The translations under genes were made by a program, and so were the position numbers. From the NCBI GenBank assembly GCA_004020875.1, contig SAPZ01000022.1:1-64000 (forward strand): a stretch of DNA of 64,000 bases. Direction: 5' to 3'. Shown here one piece after another: positions 8,608 through 16,548 of this stretch. The DNA comes from Mesorhizobium sp. (lineage in GTDB: Bacteria > Pseudomonadota > Alphaproteobacteria > Rhizobiales > Rhizobiaceae). How positions within the stretch are numbered: the stretch's first letter is position 1; each line of letters begins with the position of its first letter. The notes beneath the pieces were generated by a model. It saw only the letters and a program-made list of their open reading frames with translations. It made no database searches and was not told the origin of the DNA.

Positions 8608-9072
8608 TTGTCGCGTATCGCGCAAGCTTTTGACAGCGGGCAATGGAGCGTTATCGCTTCGGCCAGTGCCAAGGCTGCGTTGCTGACATTGGCGCTTCCC
8701 CTCGCCGCCTGCGGCGCCGGTGGCTTCAGCCTGCAAAAGGCCGAGGTCGACCGCTCGATCATCACCGCCAGCGCGCCGTCCTCGCCGGCCGCCCCGGCGG
8801 TCTCCGACCAGGACTCCGACCAGACCACCATCGGCAATGCGGTTTCTTCCGCCGACATCAAGCAGCTTGGCGGACAGACGGTGCCATGGGCCAATGCGGG
8901 CACCGGCTCGCGCGGCGCGATCACCGAGCTGGTGGAACTGAAGGATGGCGGCCTGACCTGCCGCCGCTTCAGCGCCACGCGCGAGAGCTTCGATGGCGTC
9001 GCCCTCTACAAGGGCGAGCTGTGCTTGGCCGAAGCCGGCGGCTGGCGTATGCAGGAGTTCAAACCGCTCTGA
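8608..9072 (+). CDS. 17 kDa surface-antigen-like lipoprotein
   Basis: A 154-residue exported protein with signal segment ALLTLALPLAACG ending in a lipobox (Cys near residue 35). The C-terminal half fits the RT0821/Lpp0805 surface antigen domain: VPWANAGTGSRGAITELVE, LTCRRFSATR, KGELCLAEAGGWRMQEF. Such proteins are outer-membrane or envelope-associated, with no known enzymatic role. I chose TTG 8608 because GGGAGGAG sits at 8592-8599 with about 8 bases spacing; a longer frame to 8395 runs antisense through pdxH and is unlikely. The gene is probably expressed from the divergent promoter region shared with pdxH. Confidence 0.8.
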   Translation: MSRIAQAFDSGQWSVIASASAKAALLTLALPLAACGAGGFSLQKAEVDRSIITASAPSSPAAPAVSDQDSDQTTIGNAVSSADIKQLGGQTVPWANAGTGSRGAITELVELKDGGLTCRRFSATRESFDGVALYKGELCLAEAGGWRMQEFKPL

Positions 9073-9105
9073 TTTTGGGCCCCCGATTTTCGGGCGCTAA
9101 TTCCC

Positions 9106-9133
9106 CTTGCACCACTGGAATTTGTTCCTATGC
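9106..9133 (+). promoter_or_regulatory. Candidate sigma-70 promoter for the DnaJ-like gene
   Basis: CTTGCA at 9106-9111 and CTATGC at 9128-9133, separated by 16 bases, approximate the rhizobial vegetative consensus CTTGAC-17-CTATAT. They lie 53 bases before the DnaJ start codon. Both hexamers have mismatches, so this is a weak call. Confidence 0.35.
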
Positions 9134-9185
9134 GGGCGCATATACAGGGCAACCGCAGACTCAATCTCTCTTGCAGGCAGGAAGC

Positions 9186-10112
9186 ATGCGCGACCCCTAT
9201 GAGGTGCTGGGCGTTGCCAAGAACGCATCGGCCAAGGACATAAAATCGGCTTACCGCAAGCTCGCCAAAAAGCATCATCCGGACCAGAATCCGAATGATC
9301 CCAAGGCGAAGGACCGTTTTGCCGCTGCCAACCAGGCTTACGAGATCGTCGGTGACGAGAAGACGCGCGCCGCCTACGATCGCGGCGAGATCGACGCCGA
9401 TGGCAAGCCGAAATTCCAGGGTTTTGAAGGCGCAGCCGGAGGTGACCCGTTCGCGGGCTTCCGCCGTCAGCAGGGCCCGGGCGGCGCGCATTTCGAATTC
9501 CGCACCGGGCGCCCCGGCGGCGATCCCTTCGATGGCAACAGCGACATCTTCAGCCAGATCTTCGGCGATGCTTTTTCCGGCGCCCGCGGCGCCGGCCGGG
9601 GCGATCGCCGCCAGCCTGTGCAGGCGGCCGACCTCAACGTCACCATGGACATCAGCGTCGAGGAGGCAGCCACCGCCGACAAGGTGACGGCGATGTTCCC
9701 CGACGGCCGCAAGGTGGCGGTCAAGCTGCCCGCCTATGTCGAGGACGGTCAGACGATCCGCCTGAAGGGCCAGGGCGAGCAGGGGCCGGGCCAGCCCGGC
9801 GACGCGCTGGTCAAGATCCACATCCGCCGGCATCCGCGCTACCGCATCGAGGGGCGCGACCTGCATGTTGACCTGCCTGTCGATCTGGCCGACGCCGTGC
9901 TCGGCGCCAAGGTGGCGGTCGAGACGCCGACCGGCAAGCTCGCGGTCAACGTCCCGGCATGGTCGAGCTCGGACAAGGTGCTGCGTCTCAAGGGCAGGGG
10001 CTTGCCGGAAAAGGCTGGCGGCCATGGCGATCTCTATGCCCATGTGCGGCTGATGCTGCCGGAAGGCGGCGATGCCGAGCTTGAGGCCCTGATGCGCCGC
10101 CGAAAAGGCTGA
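9186..10112 (+). CDS. DnaJ C-terminal domain protein (CbpA-like co-chaperone)
   Basis: A 308-residue J-domain co-chaperone. The J domain is residues 1-65, with HPD in KKHHPDQNPN near 30-39. A Gly/Phe-rich linker covers about 75-135, and two beta-rich substrate-binding lobes follow (DLNVTMDISVEEAATADKV; DLHVDLPVDLADAVLGAKV). The Cys-rich zinc domain of true DnaJ is absent, so this is the CbpA/DjlA-like class II type that stimulates DnaK. ATG 9186 follows CAGGAAG. It stands between a lipoprotein gene and fabI, all on the same strand. Confidence 0.9.
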   Translation: MRDPYEVLGVAKNASAKDIKSAYRKLAKKHHPDQNPNDPKAKDRFAAANQAYEIVGDEKTRAAYDRGEIDADGKPKFQGFEGAAGGDPFAGFRRQQGPGGAHFEFRTGRPGGDPFDGNSDIFSQIFGDAFSGARGAGRGDRRQPVQAADLNVTMDISVEEAATADKVTAMFPDGRKVAVKLPAYVEDGQTIRLKGQGEQGPGQPGDALVKIHIRRHPRYRIEGRDLHVDLPVDLADAVLGAKVAVETPTGKLAVNVPAWSSSDKVLRLKGRGLPEKAGGHGDLYAHVRLMLPEGGDAELEALMRRRKG

Positions 10113-10181
10113 TCGAGGGAATTTTGTTCCTGTTACAGTGTCTTTTGAGCGCTTGAAGGGGCTCTGTGCCTGTGCGATAGG

Positions 10182-10214
10182 GCTCTCCACAAAGCAGATA
10201 TTCTTGCGGAGAGC
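10182..10214 (+). promoter_or_regulatory. Hairpin occluding the fabI ribosome binding site
   Basis: GCTCTCCACAA at 10182-10192 pairs with TTGCGGAGAGC at 10204-10214 (10 of 11 positions) across an 11-base loop. The right arm contains the GGAGAG Shine-Dalgarno sequence at 10208-10213, only 7 bases before the fabI ATG. If folded in mRNA it would hide the ribosome binding site. It could act as a thermosensor, a protein-binding site or a chance structure; no T-run follows, so it is not a terminator. Confidence 0.55.
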
Positions 10215-10220
10215 TTGCAC

Positions 10221-11039
10221 ATGGCAGGTGGACAGGGCCTGATGGCCGGTAAGCGAGGCCTGATCCTGGGCGTCGCCAACAATCGGTCGATCGCTTTCGG
10301 CATCGCCAAGGCTTGCGTCGATCACGGTGCCGAAATCGCGCTGACCTATCAGGGCGAGGCCTTCAAGAAGCGCGTCGAGCCGCTCGCGGCCGAGCTCAAC
10401 GCGCATGTTGCCGGCCATTGCGACGTGACCGACCCTGAAAGCCTCGACGCCGTCTTTGCAGATATCGCCAAGCACTGGGGCAAACTCGACTTCCTCGTCC
10501 ATGCCATTGCCTTCTCCGACAAGGACGAGCTCACCGGCCGCTATGTCGAGACGACGCGCGACAATTTCCTGCGCACCATGGACATTTCGGTGTTTTCCTT
10601 CACCACCATCGCCAAGCGCGCTGAGCCGCTGATGACCGATGGCGGCTCGCTTTTGACGTTGACCTATTACGGCGCCGAGAAGGTGATGCCGCATTACAAC
10701 GTCATGGGCGTCGCCAAGGCGGCGCTGGAAGCGAGCGTCCGCTACCTTGCCGTCGACCTCGGCGCCAAGAAGATCCGGGTCAACGCGATCTCGGCCGGGC
10801 CGATCAAGACGCTCGCCGCCTCCGGCATCGGCGACTTCCGCTATATCCTGAAGTGGAACGAGTACAATTCGCCGCTGAAGCAGACGGTCACCCAGGAAGA
10901 GGTCGGCGATTCCGGCGTCTATTTCCTGTCGGACCTGTCGCGCGGCGTGACCGGCGAGATCCATCACGTCGATTCCGGCTACCATGTCGTCGGCATGAAG
11001 GCGGTCGACGCGCCGGATATTTCGACCGTCAAGGACTGA
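10221..11039 (+). CDS. fabI: Enoyl-[acyl-carrier-protein] reductase [NADH]
   Basis: A 272-residue short-chain dehydrogenase that reduces trans-2-enoyl-ACP, the last step of each fatty acid elongation cycle. The atypical cofactor motif GLILGVANNRSIAFGIA is at about residues 13-29. The catalytic residues Y149 or Y150, Y159 and K166 are in TYYGAEKVMPHYNVMGVAK. The substrate lid follows at SAGPIKTLAASGI. Rhizobia often carry two FabI paralogues; this one is chosen by motif only. ATG 10221 has GGAGAG upstream, inside a hairpin listed separately. Confidence 0.95.
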   Translation: MAGGQGLMAGKRGLILGVANNRSIAFGIAKACVDHGAEIALTYQGEAFKKRVEPLAAELNAHVAGHCDVTDPESLDAVFADIAKHWGKLDFLVHAIAFSDKDELTGRYVETTRDNFLRTMDISVFSFTTIAKRAEPLMTDGGSLLTLTYYGAEKVMPHYNVMGVAKAALEASVRYLAVDLGAKKIRVNAISAGPIKTLAASGIGDFRYILKWNEYNSPLKQTVTQEEVGDSGVYFLSDLSRGVTGEIHHVDSGYHVVGMKAVDAPDISTVKD

Positions 11040-11065
11040 TCCCTCTCCGCTTATCCAGCGTCCGG

Positions 11066-11126
11066 GCAGTTCCAGGAAAAGTGCGAAGCGGTTTTCCGTC
11101 CGGGATTGGTTGCAAAAAGCAAATAG
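11066..11126 (+). repeat. Dispersed palindromic repeat, degenerate copy
   Basis: This is a diverged copy of the element found at 23948-24010 and 40458-40518: a TTCCAGGAAAAGTGCG...GCGGTTTTCCGTCCGG core followed by an AAAAAGCAAATAG tail. The ends that pair in the other copies are only partly kept. It finishes 21 bases before the start of the histidine phosphatase gene, in the same orientation. Confidence 0.75.
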
Positions 11127-11147
11127 TGTCCGACCTCGGAAGACCTG

Positions 11148-11735
11148 ATGTACCCGCTCGTCTACATCGCGCGTCACGGCCAGACCGAGTGGAATGCCGA
11201 GAATCGCCTGCAGGGCCAGGCCGACACCGACCTCAATGATTTTGGCCGCGAGCAGGCGAGGCTTAACGGCCAGCGGCTGGCTGAGCTCGTCGGCAAGGCC
11301 GAGGGTTTCGATTTTGTCGCCAGCCCGATGCGGCGCACGCGCGAGACAATGGAGCTGATGCGCGAAGCGATGGGACTCGATCCCACCGCCTACCGCACCG
11401 ATCCGCGCCTGGTGGAGATAAGTTTCGGCGACTGGCAGGGCTTCACCTTCGCCGAACTCGAGGAGCGCGCCCCCGGTTCAACCGACGGCCGCCGCCACGC
11501 AAAGTGGGATTTCCAGCCGCCCGGCAAGGGCGCCGAAAGCTATGAGATGCTGCTCGAGCGGATAAAGCCATGGTTCGCCGAACTTCGGCAGCCGACCGTC
11601 TGCGTCACCCATGGCGGCGTCATCCGCTGCTTCTTCCGCCTCGTGACCGGCATTTCCAAGCAGCAAGCCGCCGGTCTCGATGTCCCGCAGGACCGACTGC
11701 TCCGGCTGGAAGGCAGCAGCTTGGAGTGGTTGTGA
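11148..11735 (+). CDS. Histidine phosphatase family protein
   Basis: A 195-residue member of the phosphoglycerate mutase-like histidine phosphatases. The nucleophile His10 lies in ARHGQTEWN at the N-terminus. SPMRRTRETM (near 61-70) provides phosphate-binding Arg residues, and VCVTHGGVIRC (near 150-160) carries the second catalytic His. The acidic residue of VEISFGDWQG is also typical. Length is short for a glycolytic mutase, so a broad-specificity phosphatase is more likely than GpmA; the substrate is unknown. A dispersed palindromic repeat ends 21 bases upstream. Confidence 0.85.
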   Translation: MYPLVYIARHGQTEWNAENRLQGQADTDLNDFGREQARLNGQRLAELVGKAEGFDFVASPMRRTRETMELMREAMGLDPTAYRTDPRLVEISFGDWQGFTFAELEERAPGSTDGRRHAKWDFQPPGKGAESYEMLLERIKPWFAELRQPTVCVTHGGVIRCFFRLVTGISKQQAAGLDVPQDRLLRLEGSSLEWL

Positions 11736-11765
11736 AGGGCGCGGCGCAGGTCGTTTGTCCTGCCT

Positions 11766-11966
11766 AGGGCGAAGCACCCTGAAAGTCGTCATCCTTGGGC
11801 GCAGCGATGCGAAGCGGAGCGACGACCCAGGGATCCATGCCATGACATTCGCCGAAAAGTAAAAACTGTGCAGAACAAAGATCGTTCTGCACCGCAGAAA
11901 AGCTCAGACGTAACGGCATGGATTCCAGGGTCTGCGCGCGTCGCTACGCTCCTTGCTCCGCCGTGG
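11766..11966. repeat. Intergenic MITE-like repeat (GGATCCATGCC family), copy A
   Basis: This noncoding element begins around GTCATCCTTGGGCGCAGCG and contains GGATCCATGCC near 11831 and GGCATGGATTCC near 11915 in opposite orientation. It ends in GCTACGCTCCTTGCTCCGCC. An inner perfect hairpin TGCAGAAC/GTTCTGCA is centred near 11879. A related copy is at 45806-45976. It fills most of the space between the phosphatase and the DUF1344 gene, with no ORF of its own. Confidence 0.8.
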
Positions 11967-11996
11967 AATGAACGCTCCAGCCGCTAACTCAAAAGG

Positions 11997-12260
11997 CTAA
12001 TTCTGGTCGCTGTCGGGCAACTGCATATCCGTCACGACATTCTCGCCATTGGTCACATCATAGGCGATGACGATGTCCATGCCGGGCTTCAGCGAGTCGA
12101 TATCAGTCTCGGCGTTGAGCTTGTAGGCCTTGCCGTCGTCCAGCGTCAGTGTCAGCGTGTCCTTGTCGACCTTCTTGATCAGGCCTTCGGTCTGGCCGGC
12201 GAACGCGGCGGCGGTGGAAATCAGCAGCATGGCGCAGGCGGCGCCAATCAGGGTACGCAT
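11997..12260 (-). CDS. DUF1344 domain-containing exported protein
   Basis: An 87-residue secreted protein: signal peptide at about 1-21 (ending AAAFA), then a small beta-rich domain QTEGLIKKVDKDTLTLTLDDG...YKLNAETDIDSLKPGMDIVIAY. This matches the rhizobial DUF1344 pattern, an OB-fold-like periplasmic domain with no assigned function. No partners are adjacent. Divergent from aroC across about 200 bases that hold no other gene. Confidence 0.85.
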   Translation of the reverse strand: MRTLIGAACAMLLISTAAAFAGQTEGLIKKVDKDTLTLTLDDGKAYKLNAETDIDSLKPGMDIVIAYDVTNGENVVTDMQLPDSDQN

Positions 12261-12463
12261 CGTCGTCCTCTTTGGTCATTGCGCCGGCTGGTCAGCGGCG
12301 GATCCTCAACGGCGGATGGGAAGAGAGCAGAAACCAACCGAATGTGTCAAAACTAAATCCGCCACATCACAGTTTGATGCATCCGATCACCGTTTGACCA
12401 CTGTGGAAAACGCCAATAGAAGGCAGCCTTAGCCGGCTCCGTCGCCGGGTAGGGCGTATTCAT

Positions 12464-13570
12464 ATGTCTCACAACACGTTCGGCCACCTTTTCCGCATCA
12501 CCACCTGGGGTGAAAGCCATGGCGCGGCGCTCGGCTGCGTTGTCGACGGTTGCCCGCCCGGCATACGCTTCAAGCGCGAGGACATCCAGGCCGAGCTCGA
12601 CCGCCGCCGCCCCGGACAGTCGCGCTTCGTCACCCAACGCCGCGAGCCGGACGAGGTCAAGATCCTGTCCGGCTTCATCCTCGACGAGGACGGCGAGACG
12701 ATGATCACCACCGGCACGCCGGTGTCGATGCTGATCGAGAATGTCGACCAGCGCTCCAAGGACTATGGCGACATCGCCCGCCAATACCGGCCGGGCCATG
12801 CCGACTACACCTATGACGTCAAATACGGCCTGCGCGACCATCGCGGCGGCGGCCGCTCCTCGGCGCGAGAGACAGCGGCGCGGGTCGCGGCCGGCGCGCT
12901 GGCGCGCAGGGTTGTGCCCGGCATGACGGTGCGCGGCGCGCTGATCTCGATGGGCGAAAAGTCCATCGATCGCGCCAACTGGAACTGGAATTTTGTCGGC
13001 GAGGCCGAAAACCCTTTCTTCACCCCGGATCCGGCCTCGGTTCCGGTTTTCACCGCCTATTTGGACGGCATCCGCAAGGCCGGCTCCTCGGTCGGCGCTG
13101 TGATCGAGATCGTCGCCGACGGCGTGCCGCCCGGCCTCGGCGCGCCGATCTACGCCAAGCTCGACCAGGACATCGCATCCGGCCTGATGTCGATCAACGC
13201 CGTCAAGGGCGTCGAGATCGGCAACGGCTTCGAGGCCGCCCGCATCACCGGCGAACAGAACGCCGACGAGATGCGCATGGGCAATGATGGCAAGCCGGTG
13301 TTCCTGTCCAACCATGCCGGCGGCATATTGGGCGGCATCTCGACGGGACAGCCGATCGTCGCCCGCTTCGCCGTCAAGCCGACCTCGTCCATCCTGACGC
13401 CGCGCAAATCCATCGACAAGGACGGCAAGGACGTCGAGGTGATGACGAAGGGCCGCCACGACCCCTGCGTCGGCATCCGCGCCGTGCCGATCGGCGAGGC
13501 CATGGTTGCCTGCGCGATCGCCGATCATTATCTGCGGCACAGAGGACAGACAGGAAAGGGAGGGGAGTAG
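12464..13570 (+). CDS. aroC: Chorismate synthase
   Basis: A 368-residue enzyme that converts 5-enolpyruvylshikimate 3-phosphate to chorismate using reduced FMN, the seventh shikimate-pathway step. The signature GESHGAALGCVVDGCPPGI is at residues 16-34. Others are RRRPGQSRFVTQRREPDEV, the FMN-region motif DHRGGGRSSARETAARVA and HDPCVGIRAVPIGEAM at the C-terminus. The last residues (GKGGE) are encoded by the edge of an octamer repeat array, so the extreme C-terminus may vary between strains. Confidence 0.97.
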   Translation: MSHNTFGHLFRITTWGESHGAALGCVVDGCPPGIRFKREDIQAELDRRRPGQSRFVTQRREPDEVKILSGFILDEDGETMITTGTPVSMLIENVDQRSKDYGDIARQYRPGHADYTYDVKYGLRDHRGGGRSSARETAARVAAGALARRVVPGMTVRGALISMGEKSIDRANWNWNFVGEAENPFFTPDPASVPVFTAYLDGIRKAGSSVGAVIEIVADGVPPGLGAPIYAKLDQDIASGLMSINAVKGVEIGNGFEAARITGEQNADEMRMGNDGKPVFLSNHAGGILGGISTGQPIVARFAVKPTSSILTPRKSIDKDGKDVEVMTKGRHDPCVGIRAVPIGEAMVACAIADHYLRHRGQTGKGGE

Positions 13571-13667
13571 GGGAGTAAGGCAGTAGGGGGAGTATGTTAA
13601 GGAGGCTCGCCCGGTTGCCAACTTTTTCCTTTCCCCTGCTCCCCTACTGCCCTATTCCCCTACTCCC
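13562..13667. repeat. Inverted octamer arrays forming a long hairpin
   Basis: Left arm 13562-13590 (GGGGAGTAG...GCAGTAGGGGG) is near-perfectly complementary to right arm 13641-13667 (CCCCTACTGCCC...CCCCTACTCCC). About 50 bases lie between them. Both arms have 8-base periodicity and belong to the same octamer family as the array at 1-61. The aroC stop codon (13568-13570) lies inside the left arm and ribB starts 22 bases after the right arm. Confidence 0.8.
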
Positions 13668-13689
13668 ATAGCGAGCTTGCGAGCGTTCC

Positions 13690-14790
13690 ATGCCCTACGA
13701 CCAGAAGAAGATCGTCGAAGCGATCCGCGCCTTCGAGCGCGGCGAGATCGTCGTCGTCATGGACGATGACGCGCGCGAGAACGAGGGCGACCTGATCGTC
13801 GCCGCCGTGCATTGCACGCCCGAGAAGATGGCCTTCATCGTGCGCAACACCTCCGGCATCGTCTGCACCCCGATGCTGCGCGAAGACGCAAGGCGCCTGA
13901 ATCTCGCGCCGATGGTGGCGGACAATGATTCCGCCCACACCACCGCCTTCACGGTCAGCGTGGATTTCAAGCACGGCACGACGACAGGTATTTCCGCCGA
14001 CGACCGCACGCTCACCGTGCGCAACCTCGCAAACGGCAATGTCGGCCCGTCGGATTTCGTGCGCCCCGGTCACATCTTCCCGCTGATCGCGCGCGAAGGC
14101 GGTGTTTTGATGCGCTCCGGCCATACGGAAGCCGCGGTCGACCTCTGCAAGCTCGCCGGCCTGCCGCCGGTGGGCGTCATCTCGGAGCTGGTCAATGACG
14201 ATGGCACCGTCAAGCGCGGGCCGGAAGTGCGGGCCTTCGCCGAGGAGCATGGCCTCAAGCAGGTTTCGGTAGCCGACCTCATCGCCTACCGCCAGCGCAA
14301 GGAAACGCTGGTCCAGCGCGTCGCCTGTTCCGACATAGAAACGCCCGGCGGCAAGGCGCAGGCCTTCACCTACACGCTCCCGTGGGATTCCATGCACCAC
14401 CTGGCGGTCGTCTTCGGCGACATCCGCGACGGTGAGGAGGTGCCGGTGCGCCTGCATCCGGAGGATGTCGTGACCGACGTTTTCGGCACCAGCCACCGGC
14501 TGGACGGCATCATGAAAGCGATGGGCGAGCGCAGGCGCGGTGTCATCGTCTATCTGCGCGAAGGCTCGGTCGGCGTCGCCCATCAGGAGCGCAAGCGTCC
14601 GGTGGGCGGCGACCGCGAGGACCACGAGGAAGCCCGCCGCCGCGAGAACGAATGGCGCGAGATCGGCCTCGGCGCCCAGATTCTCAAGGACCTCGGCATC
14701 TCCTCGATCAACCTGATCGCCTCGCGCGAGCGCCACTATGTCGGTCTCGAGGGGTTTGGCATCCATATCGCCAAGACCGAGATTCTGTAG
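13690..14790 (+). CDS. ribB: 3,4-dihydroxy-2-butanone 4-phosphate synthase with degenerate GTP cyclohydrolase II-like domain
   Basis: A 366-residue two-domain riboflavin-pathway protein. The N-terminal 200 residues form a complete DHBP synthase acting on ribulose 5-phosphate: MDDDARENEGDLIVAA at 24-39, RPGHIFPL, and GHTEAAVDLCKLAGL. The C-terminal region aligns in position with GTP cyclohydrolase II, but the zinc motif GDxxxSxxCxC is missing; RLHPEDVVTDVFGTSHR stands where it should be. This resembles the RibBX type described in proteobacteria. It probably makes only the four-carbon precursor, so a separate ribA would be needed. Confidence 0.9.
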   Translation: MPYDQKKIVEAIRAFERGEIVVVMDDDARENEGDLIVAAVHCTPEKMAFIVRNTSGIVCTPMLREDARRLNLAPMVADNDSAHTTAFTVSVDFKHGTTTGISADDRTLTVRNLANGNVGPSDFVRPGHIFPLIAREGGVLMRSGHTEAAVDLCKLAGLPPVGVISELVNDDGTVKRGPEVRAFAEEHGLKQVSVADLIAYRQRKETLVQRVACSDIETPGGKAQAFTYTLPWDSMHHLAVVFGDIRDGEEVPVRLHPEDVVTDVFGTSHRLDGIMKAMGERRRGVIVYLREGSVGVAHQERKRPVGGDREDHEEARRRENEWREIGLGAQILKDLGISSINLIASRERHYVGLEGFGIHIAKTEIL

Positions 14791-14807
14791 GCATTCGGGG
14801 CAATAGG

Positions 14808-15230
14808 ATGAGCTTCGAGGCATATCTCAATTGCTTTGAAGATGGTGAGGAAAGCTATTTCCCCACCTCAATCGTCGAAGATGCCTTCGCGCCTTTCATC
14901 ACCAGGCGTGAAACTGAATTCTCATGCTGGGTCGTCACCTATGACGATACCTCGTCGGCCGACCTCTATCTCAATCTGGACCCCGGTGATGCCTCGCGAT
15001 GCTCCGGCTTCACTATTGCGCGGCCGCCGGATAATCCACGCCTCCACGATGCGTTGTGGAAGATCCTGCGCGTCACCAGTTCGGTCGTTTATTGCGCTGG
15101 AGGGTGCCAGCCATTTGTCGGTCGGCGGGAGACCATGCCTCATCTGAACTCCGACATGGTGGAAGCCCTTGGGACCCCAGTTGTCGTTTCAAGCGGCGGC
15201 GAGGTCAAGGACTGGCTCGAAAGGTCATAG
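14808..15230 (+). CDS. Hypothetical protein, 140 residues
   Basis: A soluble acidic protein with no signal peptide. Sequence features are a conserved-looking N-terminus MSFEAYLNCFEDGEESYFP, a central FTIARPPDNPRLHDALWKIL and a C-terminal GTPVVVSSGGEVKDWL. I do not recognise the family. Size, acidity and the domestic look resemble small immunity-type proteins of polymorphic toxin systems, but no toxin gene is next to it, so this is only a guess. It starts 17 bases after ribB, with TAGGATG around the start, suggesting read-through from ribB. Confidence 0.65.
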   Translation: MSFEAYLNCFEDGEESYFPTSIVEDAFAPFITRRETEFSCWVVTYDDTSSADLYLNLDPGDASRCSGFTIARPPDNPRLHDALWKILRVTSSVVYCAGGCQPFVGRRETMPHLNSDMVEALGTPVVVSSGGEVKDWLERS

Positions 15231-15239
15231 CGTCCCACA

Positions 15240-16460
15240 TCACTGCGCCGCCATGACCGCCTCGCCTCTGTCCGCATCGCAATCGTCCGTCGCCAGCCGG
15301 CATTGACCGGCGAGCACTGTGGCCATCGCGATCGCGCCGGCCGCCACCGACACCCAGAATCCATCCTGCGGTCCGAAAGTGTCGACCATCCAGCCGGCGG
15401 CGAAAGAGCCCAGCGCCATGCCGATGCCGATCCCGGTCGTCACCCAGGTGACGCCTTCGGTGAGCATAGCCGGCGGCACGTGGCGCTCGATCAGGCCGAA
15501 GGCGGTGATGAAGGTCGGCGAGATCGCGACGCCGCTGACGAAGACCGCGAGCGCCAGCATCGGCACCGTGTCGACGAAAAGCAGCGGCAGCGTGGTGAGC
15601 GCGATCACGGTGACCGAGACCGCCAGTTGTCGTTGCAGCGGCGCCTTGAGGCTGAGCGCCCCGACGATGATGCCGAGCACGAAGGATCCCAGCGCATAGA
15701 CACCGATGACAAGGCTCGCCGCCTCAGGCTGAGCGAGCGCCTTGGTGATGGCGACGGTGGTGACTTCCGTGGTGGCGAAGGTCGCGCCGACGAAGATCAG
15801 CGCAAAAGTGATGATCTGCACCGGCCGGAGGCGGATCGCCGAGCCGGCTGCGCCATGTTCGGCCGGGCGGATGGGTGGCTCGGAGGAGCGCTGCAGCAGG
15901 AATGCCGTTGAACCCAGCGCGAGCAGCAATGTGCTGACCACCATGCCGGCTTCCGGAAACAGCGCCGCGCTCAACCCCACCGACAGCGAGGCGCCGGCGA
16001 CATAAACCAGTTCGTCCGCGGCGGATTCGAAGGCAAACGCGGTGTTTAGCTCAGGCCGGTCGCGGAAAATCTCGGTCCAGCGCGCCCTGACCAGAGCCGG
16101 GATGCTGGGCATGACAGCGGCAAGCAGGGCGGACCCGAACAAGGTCCAGGTCGGCCAGTGCTGGTTGGCCGCGATGGTCAATGTCACGAAGGCAAGCACC
16201 GAGACAAGCGTCATGGGTGCTGCGATCGCCGTCTGGCCGCGCCGGTCCACCAGCCGCGACACCTGCGGCGAAAGAAAAGCGTTGACCAGCGCGTAGGCGG
16301 CCGAGACGGCGCCGGCCAGCCAATATTCGCCATGTGTCTGCGACAGCATCGCCACGATACCGATCGGCGACATGGCGATCGGCAAGCGGGCGACGAAAGC
16401 GGCGGCGGCAAAGCCTTTCGTGCCGGGAGCCCGGAAGATGTCCGCATAGGGGTTTCGCAT
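15240..16460 (-). CDS. MFS transporter
   Basis: A 406-residue major facilitator with about twelve hydrophobic segments. The loop between helices 2 and 3 carries SRLVDRRGQTAIAAP (near residues 59-73), the A-like motif of drug exporters, and a second RLRP-containing loop separates the halves. Substrate unknown; the divergent TetR gene suggests an efflux pump induced by its substrate. ATG 16460 has AGGAGCAGG upstream; the ORF could extend to 16493, but that start lies in operator DNA. Three palindromic operators lie just upstream. Confidence 0.88.
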   Translation of the reverse strand: MRNPYADIFRAPGTKGFAAAAFVARLPIAMSPIGIVAMLSQTHGEYWLAGAVSAAYALVNAFLSPQVSRLVDRRGQTAIAAPMTLVSVLAFVTLTIAANQHWPTWTLFGSALLAAVMPSIPALVRARWTEIFRDRPELNTAFAFESAADELVYVAGASLSVGLSAALFPEAGMVVSTLLLALGSTAFLLQRSSEPPIRPAEHGAAGSAIRLRPVQIITFALIFVGATFATTEVTTVAITKALAQPEAASLVIGVYALGSFVLGIIVGALSLKAPLQRQLAVSVTVIALTTLPLLFVDTVPMLALAVFVSGVAISPTFITAFGLIERHVPPAMLTEGVTWVTTGIGIGMALGSFAAGWMVDTFGPQDGFWVSVAAGAIAMATVLAGQCRLATDDCDADRGEAVMAAQ

Positions 16461-16496
16461 GATCCTGCTCCTCGACAAGGGTGACTGCCGCAACTA

Positions 16497-16511
16497 CATA
16501 CGCTGCGTATG
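16497..16511. promoter_or_regulatory. TetR operator 1 (CATACGCTGCGTATG)
   Basis: A perfect 15-base palindrome, 7-1-7, located 36 bases upstream of the MFS start. It shares CATACG...CGTATG with two further copies at 16526 and 16549, and fits a dimeric TetR-family binding site. Confidence 0.8.
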
Positions 16512-16525
16512 AATGTGAGATAATT

Positions 16526-16540
16526 CATACGCCGCGTATG
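16526..16540. promoter_or_regulatory. TetR operator 2 (CATACGCCGCGTATG)
   Basis: A palindrome with CATACG and CGTATG arms around a three-base centre. Its centre is 29 bases from operator 1 and 23 bases from operator 3. It sits in the middle of the divergent promoter region. Confidence 0.8.
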
Positions 16541-16548
16541 TCAATTGG

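Noticed and set aside
9006..11177. 723-residue minus-strand ORF opposite the DnaJ-like gene and fabI
   Set aside because: It is a frame shadow of two well-supported genes with no recognisable domain.
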